From the NCBI RefSeq assembly GCF_018474025.1, contig NZ_JAHCTA010000008.1:1-64000 (forward strand): a DNA stretch of 64,000 nt, given 5' to 3'. A program made the position numbers and the translations under genes. Every line of letters starts with the position of its first letter. Position 1 is the stretch's first letter. This stretch comes from Alteromonas oceanisediminis. Its GTDB lineage: Bacteria > Pseudomonadota > Gammaproteobacteria > Enterobacterales > Alteromonadaceae. Positions 39,851-47,887 of this stretch are shown piece after piece. The notes beneath the pieces were generated by a model that made no database searches, was not told the DNA's origin, and was given only the letters and a program-made list of their open reading frames with translations.

Positions 39851-40210
39851 ATGAGTAAAGTGAGTCAAGATATCATCAAAAAAATTGAGCAAGCACAGCT
39901 CAAAACTGATGTGCCGGCGTTTGGTCCGGGTGACACAGTAATCGTTAAAGTGCGTGTTAAAGAAGGCGAAAAAGAACGTCTTCAGGCGTATGAAGGTGTT
40001 GTTATTGCGAAGCGTAACCGTGGCCTGCACTCGTCTTTCACAGTACGTAAAATCTCTAGTGGTGAAGGTGTAGAGCGTGTGTTCCAAACTCACAGCCCTG
40101 CAATCGCTGAGATTTCTGTTAAACGTCGTGGTGACGTGCGTCGTGCTAAGCTTTACTTCTTACGTGAGCGTTCAGGTAAATCTGCGCGTATCAAAGAGAA
40201 GCTTAACTAA
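39851..40210 (+). CDS. rplS: 50S ribosomal protein L19
   Basis: L19 sits at the 30S-50S interface. From ATG 39851 it has 119 residues, with [33 protein letters not shown] and [20 protein letters not shown] lies five bases before this ATG; the preceding ATG at 39848 is too close to it. It is the last gene of the operon and is followed by a strong terminator. Confidence 0.96.
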   Translation: MSKVSQDIIKKIEQAQLKTDVPAFGPGDTVIVKVRVKEGEKERLQAYEGVVIAKRNRGLHSSFTVRKISSGEGVERVFQTHSPAIAEISVKRRGDVRRAKLYFLRERSGKSARIKEKLN

Positions 40211-40244
40211 AATACTAATTTCTGCGTTAACGTTAACTAATTCG

Positions 40245-40270
40245 AAAGCCCGCATCACGCGGGCTTTTTT
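40245..40270 (+). terminator. intrinsic terminator of the rpsP operon
   Basis: AAAGCCCGC, loop ATCAC, GCGGGCTTT, with six T in all at the 3' side, 34 bases after the rplS stop. Confidence 0.92.
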
Positions 40271-40361
40271 GTCGCTCAAAATCAATTACACCGGATGTCA
40301 GGTATTTTTACAGTGCGGTGTTGGATTATCTCTAACCATTTGAAAATCATAAAATAAAATT

Positions 40362-40378
40362 CTGGCACAGTATTTTCA
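40362..40378 (+). promoter_or_regulatory. sigma-54-type promoter before the PEP-CTERM gene
   Basis: CTGGCACAGTATTTTCA fits the RpoN consensus YTGGCACGRNNNTTGCW in 11 of 13 informative positions. The -24 GG is at 40364-40365, and the -12 dinucleotide reads TC instead of GC. An upstream spaced inverted repeat, ACACCG (40288-40293) and CGGTGT (40316-40321), could be an activator site. The predicted start is near 40389, about 92 bases before the PEP-CTERM ORF. Confidence 0.6.
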
Positions 40379-40480
40379 TTATATCATCCTATCAGTGGAC
40401 CATGTTGAAACTCGTTCAGCTGATAATGGTGTCAGGTGATGTCTTTTGTTGTTGGAGCAACGGCTCCATAAGAGGTAATC

Positions 40481-41179
40481 ATGTCTTTTCTGCGTTTAGT
40501 CTTGTTGAGCTTAGCGGGTGTGTTTTCCACGCCGTCATTAGCCTCACTGATCTTGGTCGAACAACCTAGCGACTACAAAAAGTTGTTTTTTTCAGAAGTG
40601 AAAGTGGATGAAAATTTATCCTCTGGCGCTACCGCTGGAAAGGACGTGTTTCTCACTCATGGTGAACAATGGGGCAATAATACAACGCGCGACCTTGCTT
40701 GGAAATCGCTCAGCAACAGCGCACTGTTTTCTCATCAGTTTACGTGGTCATTAAGTCGTTCAGGCACCACAACAACATTTAAGTTAGATGACTTCATTCT
40801 CACCCATACGTCTGCTGCGGGTGTGTGGAATACACTGGGTATTTGGATGAATGTGAGTGGTTTTGATGGGCTTTTTTCATCCTCTAGTCTAACATTTTCA
40901 GTCGATGGAAATGATTTTGGTGTCACCCGTGATACGCCATCTACATTCTATTTGCAGCATCAAAACGGCCAAGCGTTGACTGATGTGTCAGGAACTGCCA
41001 CATTTAGCTGGGCGCTGGATCCGAATTACGCGGGCACCCGTTTTAATCCTAACGGTCGAGCGATGTTTTCAATCAAAGCGCTTGAAGCCCAATCAGTTCC
41101 CGAGCCCGAAGCATTGGCGCTGGCGCTTGTTGGCGGCTTAATGTTAATGTGTATGCGCCGTCGCCAATACGCACACTGA
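40481..41179 (+). CDS. PEP-CTERM sorting-domain protein
   Basis: The 232-residue exported protein has a signal peptide (LVLLSLAGVFSTPSLA), a beta-rich body of unknown fold and a C-terminal PEP-CTERM tripartite tail: VPEPEALALA, a hydrophobic helix (LALVGGLMLMCM) and RRRQ. Such proteins are handled by an exosortase (EpsH/XrtA) and linked to exopolysaccharide or biofilm matrix. No exosortase is in this window. The gene is alone between terminators and a sigma-54-like promoter. Confidence 0.88.
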   Translation: MSFLRLVLLSLAGVFSTPSLASLILVEQPSDYKKLFFSEVKVDENLSSGATAGKDVFLTHGEQWGNNTTRDLAWKSLSNSALFSHQFTWSLSRSGTTTTFKLDDFILTHTSAAGVWNTLGIWMNVSGFDGLFSSSSLTFSVDGNDFGVTRDTPSTFYLQHQNGQALTDVSGTATFSWALDPNYAGTRFNPNGRAMFSIKALEAQSVPEPEALALALVGGLMLMCMRRRQYAH

Positions 41180-41253
41180 GCTTTGCGCTCAAGTGATGCT
41201 TAACGCCCGTCACGCGATGGGCGCCACCTTGATTGGAGTCTATTGAAGTCTAC

Positions 41254-41769
41254 ATGGTCCCGCTAACCGAATTATTGCCAATGGACTCCAGTCGAAAACA
41301 ACAGCGGCACCGCGCCAAGCAGCTGTGCTTTGCGCTCAATCAATTGTCGCCCGATAGCAAAGCTGAACGCAAACAAACCCTTGCAAAGCTGCTGCCGTTT
41401 GCCAAAACAGCAATCATAGAAACCCCATTCACCTGTGACTTCGGCAATAACATCGTGGCAGGCGATAAACTTTACCTGAACCACAATGTAGTCATTCTTG
41501 ATGGGGCGAGAGTCACCTTTGGCGACCGAGTCATGGTCGGCCCGAATAGTGTGATCACCGCAACAACGCATCCTAAAGATGCGCAAAAAAGAGCATCGGG
41601 TATTCAACTGGTTGCGCCGGTGATGGTGGGCAACGATGTCTGGCTGGGGGCGAATGTCATTGTGCTACCCGGCGTTACCATTGGTGATGGCGCTATCATC
41701 GGCGCGGGTGTCACCGTAACTCGTGACATCGCCGCAGGCGAAATCTTTACAGGCCGCAACGCAATTTAA
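41254..41769 (+). CDS. Maa/LacA-type sugar O-acetyltransferase
   Basis: The 171-residue left-handed beta-helix acetyltransferase has hexapeptide repeats ([38 protein letters not shown]) and the catalytic His in TTHPKD, as in maltose and galactoside acetyltransferases. ATG 41254 is preferred, although the frame opens at TTG 41233. The protein is close to the usual 180-200 residues, with a short N-terminal cap. The acceptor sugar is unknown. It could act on polysaccharide precursors, given the PEP-CTERM neighbour, but that is a weak inference. Confidence 0.85.
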   Translation: MVPLTELLPMDSSRKQQRHRAKQLCFALNQLSPDSKAERKQTLAKLLPFAKTAIIETPFTCDFGNNIVAGDKLYLNHNVVILDGARVTFGDRVMVGPNSVITATTHPKDAQKRASGIQLVAPVMVGNDVWLGANVIVLPGVTIGDGAIIGAGVTVTRDIAAGEIFTGRNAI

Positions 41770-41824
41770 TCGCGAATAAAGTTAAAACAGAGTGCCACTT
41801 TCAACCTGCTGTGGTTAAATAAAT

Positions 41825-41884
41825 ATGAAGAAGAGAGCGAAGACGCTCATGACTATAAAAACAACCTTCAAGGCCACCGAATGA
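41825..41884 (+). CDS. possible 19-codon upstream ORF coupled to the AbgT gene
   Basis: ATG 41825 opens a basic 19-residue frame (MKKRAKTLMTIKTTFKATE) whose TGA overlaps the abgT start in ATGA at 41881-41884. There is no good ribosome site before it, so it may be chance. If translated it would couple to the transporter start. Confidence 0.3.
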   Translation: MKKRAKTLMTIKTTFKATE

Positions 41885-43422
41885 CAACAGCAAACTCAAC
41901 CTGGGTGACCCGCGCACTCGACAAAGTCGAAGTCGTGGGAAATAAACTCCCTGATCCTGCCATCATATTTTTTATCTGCTTATTGATTGTGTGGGGGTTA
42001 TCAGCCGCACTATCAGGTATTTCGTTCGACACCATTGACCCGCGTACGGGTACACCGGTGGTGGTTAACAATTTACTGACTGGCGACTCTCTGGCAGATT
42101 TTCTTAGCCGAATGGTTACTATTTTCACTGGCTTTGCGCCGTTAGGCGTTGTATTGGTTGCGATGCTTGGTGTAGGTGTAGCTGAGCATTCCGGCTTTAT
42201 CAGTGCAGGCCTTAAGCGCATGCTGGATTCAACACCCGCAAAATTGCTTACGCCCATGGTCGTGCTTGTGGCTATCGTGAGCCACACAGCAACAGACGCC
42301 GGCTATGTTTTGGTTATTCCACTTGCCGGGGTGATATTTTACGCAATGGGAAGACATCCGCTTGCCGGTATCGCCGCCGCATTTGCGGGGGTAAGTGGCG
42401 GGTTTTGTGCGAACTTTATTCCCTCCGCTATTGACCCGTTACTACAAAGTTTTACGCAAAGTGCTGCGCAACTTATTGACCCTACCATTCAGGTCAATCC
42501 GTTGAACAACTGGTTCTTTAACTCCGCGTCAACCTTACTGATTGTGTCAATTGCTTGGTATCTCACCGATAAGGTGATTGAACCACGACTAAAAGACGTG
42601 GAGGTCGATGGTGATCCCGCAGACATTCCTAAGTTTGAAGATCTTTCCCCGAAGCAGACCAAAGCATTAAGGGCCGCTTCGGTAGTCATGTTGTTAGGCA
42701 TTGTTGCATTAGTATTGATACTGATCCCCGAAACGTCACCAATGCGGGATGCAAATGGTGAGTTGACCACCTTTGCGGCACCGATTATGCAGTCGATTGT
42801 GCCACTCATTTTTTTACTGTTTCTAATGCCGGGTGTTGTCTACGGGTACATGTCGGGAACTTACAAGAAAACAAAAGACATGATCGACAGCATGACCAAA
42901 GCGATGCAGGGCATGAGCTACTATATTGTGATGGCGTTTTTCTGCGCTTTGTTTATTGACGCATTTGGTAAATCAAATCTCGGCGCATTGCTGGCGATTG
43001 AAGGTGCTGAAGTGCTTCGTGCGCTGGCGTTACCCAGCATGGTAACCATCGTCGGCATTATTTTTCTGACCGCATTTGTTAATTTGTTTATTGGCTCATC
43101 ATCAGCAAAGTGGGCGCTGTTAGGCCCTATTTTCGTGCCGATGCTGATGCAATTGAATATTTCACCTGATCTTACACAGGCAGCCTATCGCCTCGGCGAC
43201 AGCTCATCCAATATTATTACACCACTGATGCCATATTTCCCGTTAGTCGTGGTCTACTGCCAGCGCTATGTTAAGTCAACGGGAATAGGCACATTGCTCT
43301 CACTGATGCTACCTTTCAGTATTACTATTCTTTTAGTATGGACAGTGTTCTTGCTGGCTTATTGGGGTCTGGGTCTTCCATTGGGTATTCAATCTAGCTA
43401 CGTGTATCCTGCGGCGGGTTAA
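41881..43422 (+). CDS. AbgT-family transporter
   Basis: The 513-residue inner-membrane transporter has about 11 helices, with family motifs such as VSGGFCANFIPSAIDPLLQS in the first half and LFIGSSSAKWALLGPIFVPM in the second. AbgT proteins import p-aminobenzoyl-glutamate, and homologues such as MtrF export sulfonamides. No abgA/abgB peptidase genes are adjacent, so the substrate cannot be predicted. The start is ATG 41881 with AAGG about 9 bases upstream. Confidence 0.9.
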   Translation: MTTANSTWVTRALDKVEVVGNKLPDPAIIFFICLLIVWGLSAALSGISFDTIDPRTGTPVVVNNLLTGDSLADFLSRMVTIFTGFAPLGVVLVAMLGVGVAEHSGFISAGLKRMLDSTPAKLLTPMVVLVAIVSHTATDAGYVLVIPLAGVIFYAMGRHPLAGIAAAFAGVSGGFCANFIPSAIDPLLQSFTQSAAQLIDPTIQVNPLNNWFFNSASTLLIVSIAWYLTDKVIEPRLKDVEVDGDPADIPKFEDLSPKQTKALRAASVVMLLGIVALVLILIPETSPMRDANGELTTFAAPIMQSIVPLIFLLFLMPGVVYGYMSGTYKKTKDMIDSMTKAMQGMSYYIVMAFFCALFIDAFGKSNLGALLAIEGAEVLRALALPSMVTIVGIIFLTAFVNLFIGSSSAKWALLGPIFVPMLMQLNISPDLTQAAYRLGDSSSNIITPLMPYFPLVVVYCQRYVKSTGIGTLLSLMLPFSITILLVWTVFLLAYWGLGLPLGIQSSYVYPAAG

Positions 43423-43435
43423 ACCAGCCAATATC

Positions 43436-43475
43436 ATCGGATTGCGCGATGCCCGTCAGCATCGCGCAATCCGAT
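43436..43475 (+). terminator. perfect 17-base-pair hairpin after the AbgT gene
   Basis: ATCGGATTGCGCGATGC (43436-43452) and its exact complement (43459-43475) flank the loop CCGTCA. It begins 14 bases after the stop. There is no T-run, so it is either a factor-dependent end, an mRNA-stabilising 3' hairpin or a binding palindrome. Confidence 0.55.
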
Positions 43476-43553
43476 AGTCACGAATCAGCTTGCTTTAGCA
43501 TCTGTTACTTGTTAAAAAGTCAATAGCATGCAGGCTATTGTGATTTATTGAAG

Positions 43554-43571
43554 TGTAAAATAATAATTACA
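43554..43571 (+). promoter_or_regulatory. TyrR-box-like operator upstream of aroF-tyrA
   Basis: TGTAAAATAATAATTACA matches the TyrR consensus TGTAAA-N6-TTTACA with one mismatch. It lies 80 bases before aroF, the position and regulon expected from E. coli aroF-tyrA. A nearby hairpin, CAATAGC/GCTATTG (43521-43540), lies just upstream. A tyrR gene is not in the window. Confidence 0.6.
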
Positions 43572-43650
43572 GAGCAGAAGCCCTTCCTGAACCATAGCCT
43601 GTAGTTCTGCGGCAACAGCCACCATTCATCCATATCACAACGAGATTTTC

Positions 43651-44742
43651 ATGTTAAAGGACTCAATAAATAACATTCATGTTTCTGCCGAAGAGGTTCT
43701 GCTCACGCCAGAAGCACTGGCGAACGAACTTCCGGTCAGCCAAAAAGCACTTGAAGCGATTGGTCAGTCGCGCCAGATTATTTCAGACATTGTACATCGC
43801 AAAGATCATCGCTTATTGGTCGTGTGCGGGCCGTGTTCGATCCATGACACCGATGCAGCAAAAGAATATGCACTTAAGCTCAAGGAGTTGCACGAAACCT
43901 GCAAAGATAGCTTGTATATCGTGATGCGCGTTTATTTTGAAAAACCACGCACTACCACCGGTTGGAAAGGGTTAATAAACGACCCACACCTTGACGGAAG
44001 TTTTGATATTGAAGCTGGTTTACGTAAGGCACGCGAGCTACTTATCTGGTTGGCTGAACTTGAGCTACCGCTAGCGACTGAGGCGCTTGACCCCATTAGC
44101 CCACAATATTTGGCGGAGCTGTTCAGTTGGTCAGCTATTGGTGCGCGCACCAGTGAGTCGCAAACGCATCGAGAAATGGCCAGTGGTTTGTCTATGCCGG
44201 TAGGATTTAAAAACGGCACCGATGGCAGTCTTGAGATTGCTATTAACGCGCTTAAATCAGCCGCGTCAGGGCATAGTTTTATGGGTATTAATAAGCAGGG
44301 TCAAGTGAGTATTATTAAAACGCAAGGAAACCCAGATGGGCACGTGATCCTGCGCGGCGGAAAGCAACCCAATTATGACAGTGTTTGTGTCGCTGATTGC
44401 GAGAAAGAACTCGCGGACGCAGGCCTGGCCGCAAGCTTAGTTGTTGACTGCAGCCATGCAAATTCGGCCAAGGATTTCAAACGGCAGACGTTGGTAGCTC
44501 AAAATGTCGTGAATCAAATTCTTGAGGGCAACCAGTCAATTATTGGCATTATGTTAGAGAGTCACCTAAATTCAGGGAATCAAAAAAGTAACGGTATTGC
44601 ACGTGCTGATCTTAGCTATGGCGTTTCAATCACTGACGGCTGCATTGATTGGGCTACCACTGAGCAGGTAGTGAGCCAGGCCAGAGATAAATTAATCACG
44701 GTGTTACCCATGCGTCAAAGCAAATTTTTAAGTGAACGGTAA
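43651..44742 (+). CDS. aroF: 3-deoxy-7-phosphoheptulonate synthase (class I, AroF-like)
   Basis: DAHP synthase condenses PEP and erythrose-4-phosphate, the first step of the shikimate pathway. The 363-residue type I enzyme shows CGPCSIHD (metal and PEP binding), KPRTTTGWKGLINDPH and LRGGKQPNYD, and DCSHANS. The gene is directly followed by tyrA with a one-base overlap, so the Tyr-sensitive isozyme AroF is the best name; the feedback specificity is not shown by sequence alone. Confidence 0.93.
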   Translation: MLKDSINNIHVSAEEVLLTPEALANELPVSQKALEAIGQSRQIISDIVHRKDHRLLVVCGPCSIHDTDAAKEYALKLKELHETCKDSLYIVMRVYFEKPRTTTGWKGLINDPHLDGSFDIEAGLRKARELLIWLAELELPLATEALDPISPQYLAELFSWSAIGARTSESQTHREMASGLSMPVGFKNGTDGSLEIAINALKSAASGHSFMGINKQGQVSIIKTQGNPDGHVILRGGKQPNYDSVCVADCEKELADAGLAASLVVDCSHANSAKDFKRQTLVAQNVVNQILEGNQSIIGIMLESHLNSGNQKSNGIARADLSYGVSITDGCIDWATTEQVVSQARDKLITVLPMRQSKFLSER

Positions 44743-45881
44743 TGTCTGAGCGCGACGCCACTGAAGAGTTGACTGAGCTACGCCTGCAAATCGACCAATT
44801 GGACGAACAATTGGTCGATTTGTTAAAGCGTCGCAGTGCAGTGACTAAAAAAGTGGGGGAAGTAAAAAGCCGCACAGGTATGCCAATTTATGTGCCAGAG
44901 CGGGAAGCTGAGTTGCTTGAACGAAGGATGGCGCAGGCATTGCGCACCGGTGTGTCGCCCTCGTTGGTCGAGGATTTACTGCGGCGAATCATGCGAGAGT
45001 CTTACGCGACGCAAGATGGGCAATTTTTGCAGGTTAACCCTGCAATACAAAAAGTGGTCATTGTGGGTGGACGTGGCGCGCTCGGTCGGATTTTCGTCGA
45101 ACTATTTGAACGCAGTCACTATCCAGTGACCATTGTCGAGCAAGAGGATTGGCCGCGAGCCCCTGAATTGTTTAGACAGGCAAATCTGGTGCTGGTTTGT
45201 GTTCCTATCACGCTTACGTCCACGGTGATAAACCAACTCCCGCCATTACCAGATGATTGCGTTCTGGCTGATATTACCAGTATCAAAGAAAGTCCGCTAA
45301 GTGCCATGATGGTAAAACACTCAGGGCCGGTCGTGGGCTTACATCCTATGTTTGGTCCAGACTCCAAAGGCATGGTAAAGCAAGTTGTGGTGGTGTGCGA
45401 TGGGCGTCAATCTGAACATTACCACTGGTTGATTGAGCAGATGCGGGTATGGGGTGCTAAGGTGCAGCGGTGTTCGGCAAAGGAGCACGATGAGGCCATG
45501 GCCTTTATTCAGGTGATGCGACATTTCAACACCTTTGTGTATGGCGCTCATTTGGCCCATGAGGCACCGGATTTGCGCAGGCTAACCGAATTCAGTTCAC
45601 CGATTTACCGTCTTGAGTTGGCGATGGTGGGCAGGTTGTTTGCTCAAGATCCGAAGCTCTACGCTGATATCATCTTCAACGATCCGCGCAACGTCAGGTT
45701 GCTGGAAAACTTTCATCAACGTTTCGGCGAAGCACTCGATTTATTTCGAACCGGCGACAAAGCAGACTTCATCAAACAGTTTCTGGAAATAGGCAATTGG
45801 TTAGGTGATTACGCTAAAAAGTGTCTGGTTGACAGCAAAAAGCTGTTACTCAAAGCTGACGATGACCAGATGTTGCGCTAA
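44742..45881 (+). CDS. tyrA: bifunctional chorismate mutase/prephenate dehydrogenase
   Basis: This T-protein makes 4-hydroxyphenylpyruvate for tyrosine. The 379-residue protein has an AroQ chorismate mutase domain (LRLQIDQLDEQLVDLLKRRS, 1-90) and a prephenate dehydrogenase with NAD loop VVIVGGRGALGR and the active-site HPMFGPD. It is translationally coupled to aroF (TAATG) and probably repressed by TyrR through the upstream box. Confidence 0.95.
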   Translation: MSERDATEELTELRLQIDQLDEQLVDLLKRRSAVTKKVGEVKSRTGMPIYVPEREAELLERRMAQALRTGVSPSLVEDLLRRIMRESYATQDGQFLQVNPAIQKVVIVGGRGALGRIFVELFERSHYPVTIVEQEDWPRAPELFRQANLVLVCVPITLTSTVINQLPPLPDDCVLADITSIKESPLSAMMVKHSGPVVGLHPMFGPDSKGMVKQVVVVCDGRQSEHYHWLIEQMRVWGAKVQRCSAKEHDEAMAFIQVMRHFNTFVYGAHLAHEAPDLRRLTEFSSPIYRLELAMVGRLFAQDPKLYADIIFNDPRNVRLLENFHQRFGEALDLFRTGDKADFIKQFLEIGNWLGDYAKKCLVDSKKLLLKADDDQMLR

Positions 45882-46150
45882 TGATCTGCTTTTAGTCGGT
45901 TAGGTTCAAACTTCAAGATTGTTGAAGTCACGCAAAAGGCTTCAGCTCACCCAAACTGCGCATAAACGAATAAGTCCACCGTGTCTGCGAATATCACTTA
46001 TTCATTAATTTTTAGCATTTTAGACTATTTATTAGCAATATGTGCTTTTTAAATTGAAGCGCATGCTCTGAAACTCTTAAGATATCTGGGTTGACACGAT
46101 TGGCTTACTTATTGCTGAGCTCCAAGAGTCATAATGGTTTAAGGATAAAA

Positions 46151-46411
46151 ATGAAAAAATTAATCACAGCCACGCTACTGGTTTCGCTTCTTTTTGTTGT
46201 GTATTCGCAGTTTACTGAATTGGCCTATAAGTTAGGTTTTGCGGAATTAAAGATGGTAGCCGTTTTGGAAAACAGCGAAAAAATGAAAGTTAAGTGTGAT
46301 GCTTACGCGCTGGGCTACTTTGACGAAATTAAGCTTCACAACAAATTCCAGAAATGCATCAATGATTATGAAGCTGAGGGTTATAAGTTGCTAAGCAGAA
46401 ATGAATCTTAG
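46151..46411 (+). CDS. hypothetical small membrane or exported protein (86 aa)
   Basis: ATG 46151 has AAGGA upstream at 46141-46145, which decides against the longer frame from 46091. It begins MKKLITATLLVSLLFVVYS, a signal peptide or membrane anchor. A charged domain with two Cys (KCDAY and KCIND) that could form a disulfide follows. The family is not recognised. It is followed by a small hairpin, GGCCGT/ACGGCC (46439-46456), between it and convergent pheA. Confidence 0.6.
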   Translation: MKKLITATLLVSLLFVVYSQFTELAYKLGFAELKMVAVLENSEKMKVKCDAYALGYFDEIKLHNKFQKCINDYEAEGYKLLSRNES

Positions 46412-46507
46412 CCGACGCGTCCCTGGGGCAGGCCCTAGGGCCGTCTGTAAACGGCCGCCCTCGTAATCGTATGAAATGCGCGTTTTGCTTCCCAGCGCCT
46501 GTTGTCC

Positions 46508-47689
46508 TCACTCTGCCAGAGCGTTCACCGCGGCGACACGGGTAGGGCTAATTTCTTCGCTTGGATAACAACCCAGCACTTTCAAGTAACGCGTTATCCC
46601 TGCCAGGTGCTCTAATGCGTTTTGCATCGGGCCATCGGCAGTATTGCCATCTACGTCGACGTAAAACATCTCTTCCCACGGGTTACCCGTGATTGGCCGT
46701 GATTCTAACTTCGTCATGTTGATACTGTTGTTTTTGAGCACCAGTAAAGCTTCAACCAGCGCGCCAGGCTTCTGAACGGTTGACATGATGAGCGTGGTTT
46801 TAGCAGGAACCTGTAATGGAACGCTTACCGATTTGCGTGAAACGACGATGAAGCGACTATGGTTTTCTTTTTGATTGGCAAGGTTCGAACGAATCGCGCT
46901 TAGCCCATAAAGCGCGCCACCCGCTTCACTGCCAATCGCGGCAATCGTCGGGTCATTTGACTCACTCACCGTCAACATGGCCGTTGAGGTACTGTCGCAG
47001 GGCTTCACTTCAACATTGCCTAGTTCCGCTAGAAAGTGGCTACATTGCGCGAACACCTGTGGGTGTGCATAGAGCACTTTGATACTGGATAAAGCTGTTT
47101 CACACGCCACCAACATACTGTGCTTAATCGGATGGGTCAGCTCGCCGACAATACTTAATGATGTGTGTTGAAGCTGGTCATACACCTCGTTAATACTGCC
47201 TGACGAGGTATTTTCAATGGGCAACACAGCGTAATCGGCTTCGTTGTTTTCGACTTTCTTGACGATTTCTGAAAAGCTCTGGCAGCCTATTTCGAGTAAT
47301 TCACCGGGGCGTCGGCTGAAATACTTTTGCGTAGCGAGGTAACTGTACGAACCTTTGTCGCCCAAGAACGCGACACGGTTCAACGGCAACGCGCTGCCGG
47401 GGTTAGCCCTTTCAGCCAACAGTGCTTGTTGGTTTAAAACGGAGTCTTCAATGATGGCATGAAAAATTTGAGTGACGTAATGCGGATCTAGTCCAACGCG
47501 CTTACCTTCTTTGATCAAGCGGACCAATAGTTGCTCTTCACGGCGTTGGTCGCGCACGGGAATATGATGTTCAATTTTGGTTTCCGCTACCTGATTGGTT
47601 AACTCGCGACGTTCGCTGAGTAACCTAAGCAATTCAGTGTCCACTCGCGTTATCGCTTCGCGGAGCGGGGAGAGCGCATCTGTTGGCAT
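46508..47689 (-). CDS. pheA: bifunctional chorismate mutase/prephenate dehydratase
   Basis: The P-protein converts chorismate to phenylpyruvate for phenylalanine. The 393-residue protein has an AroQ chorismate mutase domain (LREAITRVDTELLRLLSERR), a prephenate dehydratase domain (NTSSGSINEVYDQL) and an ACT domain with the Phe-binding ESRP. AAGGA lies upstream of ATG 47689. Expression is very likely attenuated through the leader peptide and terminator immediately upstream. Confidence 0.95.
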   Translation of the reverse strand: MPTDALSPLREAITRVDTELLRLLSERRELTNQVAETKIEHHIPVRDQRREEQLLVRLIKEGKRVGLDPHYVTQIFHAIIEDSVLNQQALLAERANPGSALPLNRVAFLGDKGSYSYLATQKYFSRRPGELLEIGCQSFSEIVKKVENNEADYAVLPIENTSSGSINEVYDQLQHTSLSIVGELTHPIKHSMLVACETALSSIKVLYAHPQVFAQCSHFLAELGNVEVKPCDSTSTAMLTVSESNDPTIAAIGSEAGGALYGLSAIRSNLANQKENHSRFIVVSRKSVSVPLQVPAKTTLIMSTVQKPGALVEALLVLKNNSINMTKLESRPITGNPWEEMFYVDVDGNTADGPMQNALEHLAGITRYLKVLGCYPSEEISPTRVAAVNALAE

Positions 47690-47708
47690 TCTGATTCCTT
47701 TTAGTTAT

Positions 47709-47734
47709 AAAAAAACCTCCGCAGCGGGAGGTTT
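47709..47734 (-). terminator. pheA attenuator (intrinsic terminator in leader)
   Basis: Read on minus: AAACCTCC, loop CGCTGC, GGAGGTTT, then a T-run. It stands between the leader peptide and the pheA ribosome site, the classical attenuator position. Confidence 0.85.
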
Positions 47735-47758
47735 AGTTTACGCACAAAACCGCCCAGC

Positions 47759-47815
47759 TCAGTCGTTCATAAAGCCGTTAGTAAAAAAGCGGATGGCATT
47801 GTTGTGTGTTTTCAT
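47759..47815 (-). CDS. pheL: pheA leader peptide
   Basis: The 18-residue ORF MKTHNNAIRFFTNGFMND has three Phe in its second half, two adjacent. Its stop lies 24 bases before the attenuator hairpin. Ribosome stalling at the Phe codons under Phe shortage would favour an antiterminator and allow pheA transcription. The Phe content is lower than in enterobacterial PheL, but position and terminator fit. Confidence 0.75.
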   Translation of the reverse strand: MKTHNNAIRFFTNGFMND

Positions 47816-47887
47816 CACTTGACTGTATGGTGCAACGTCGCTGAAGTCAACGACAAAGCGCCGATCACCCGCAGAAAATTTGCACGG

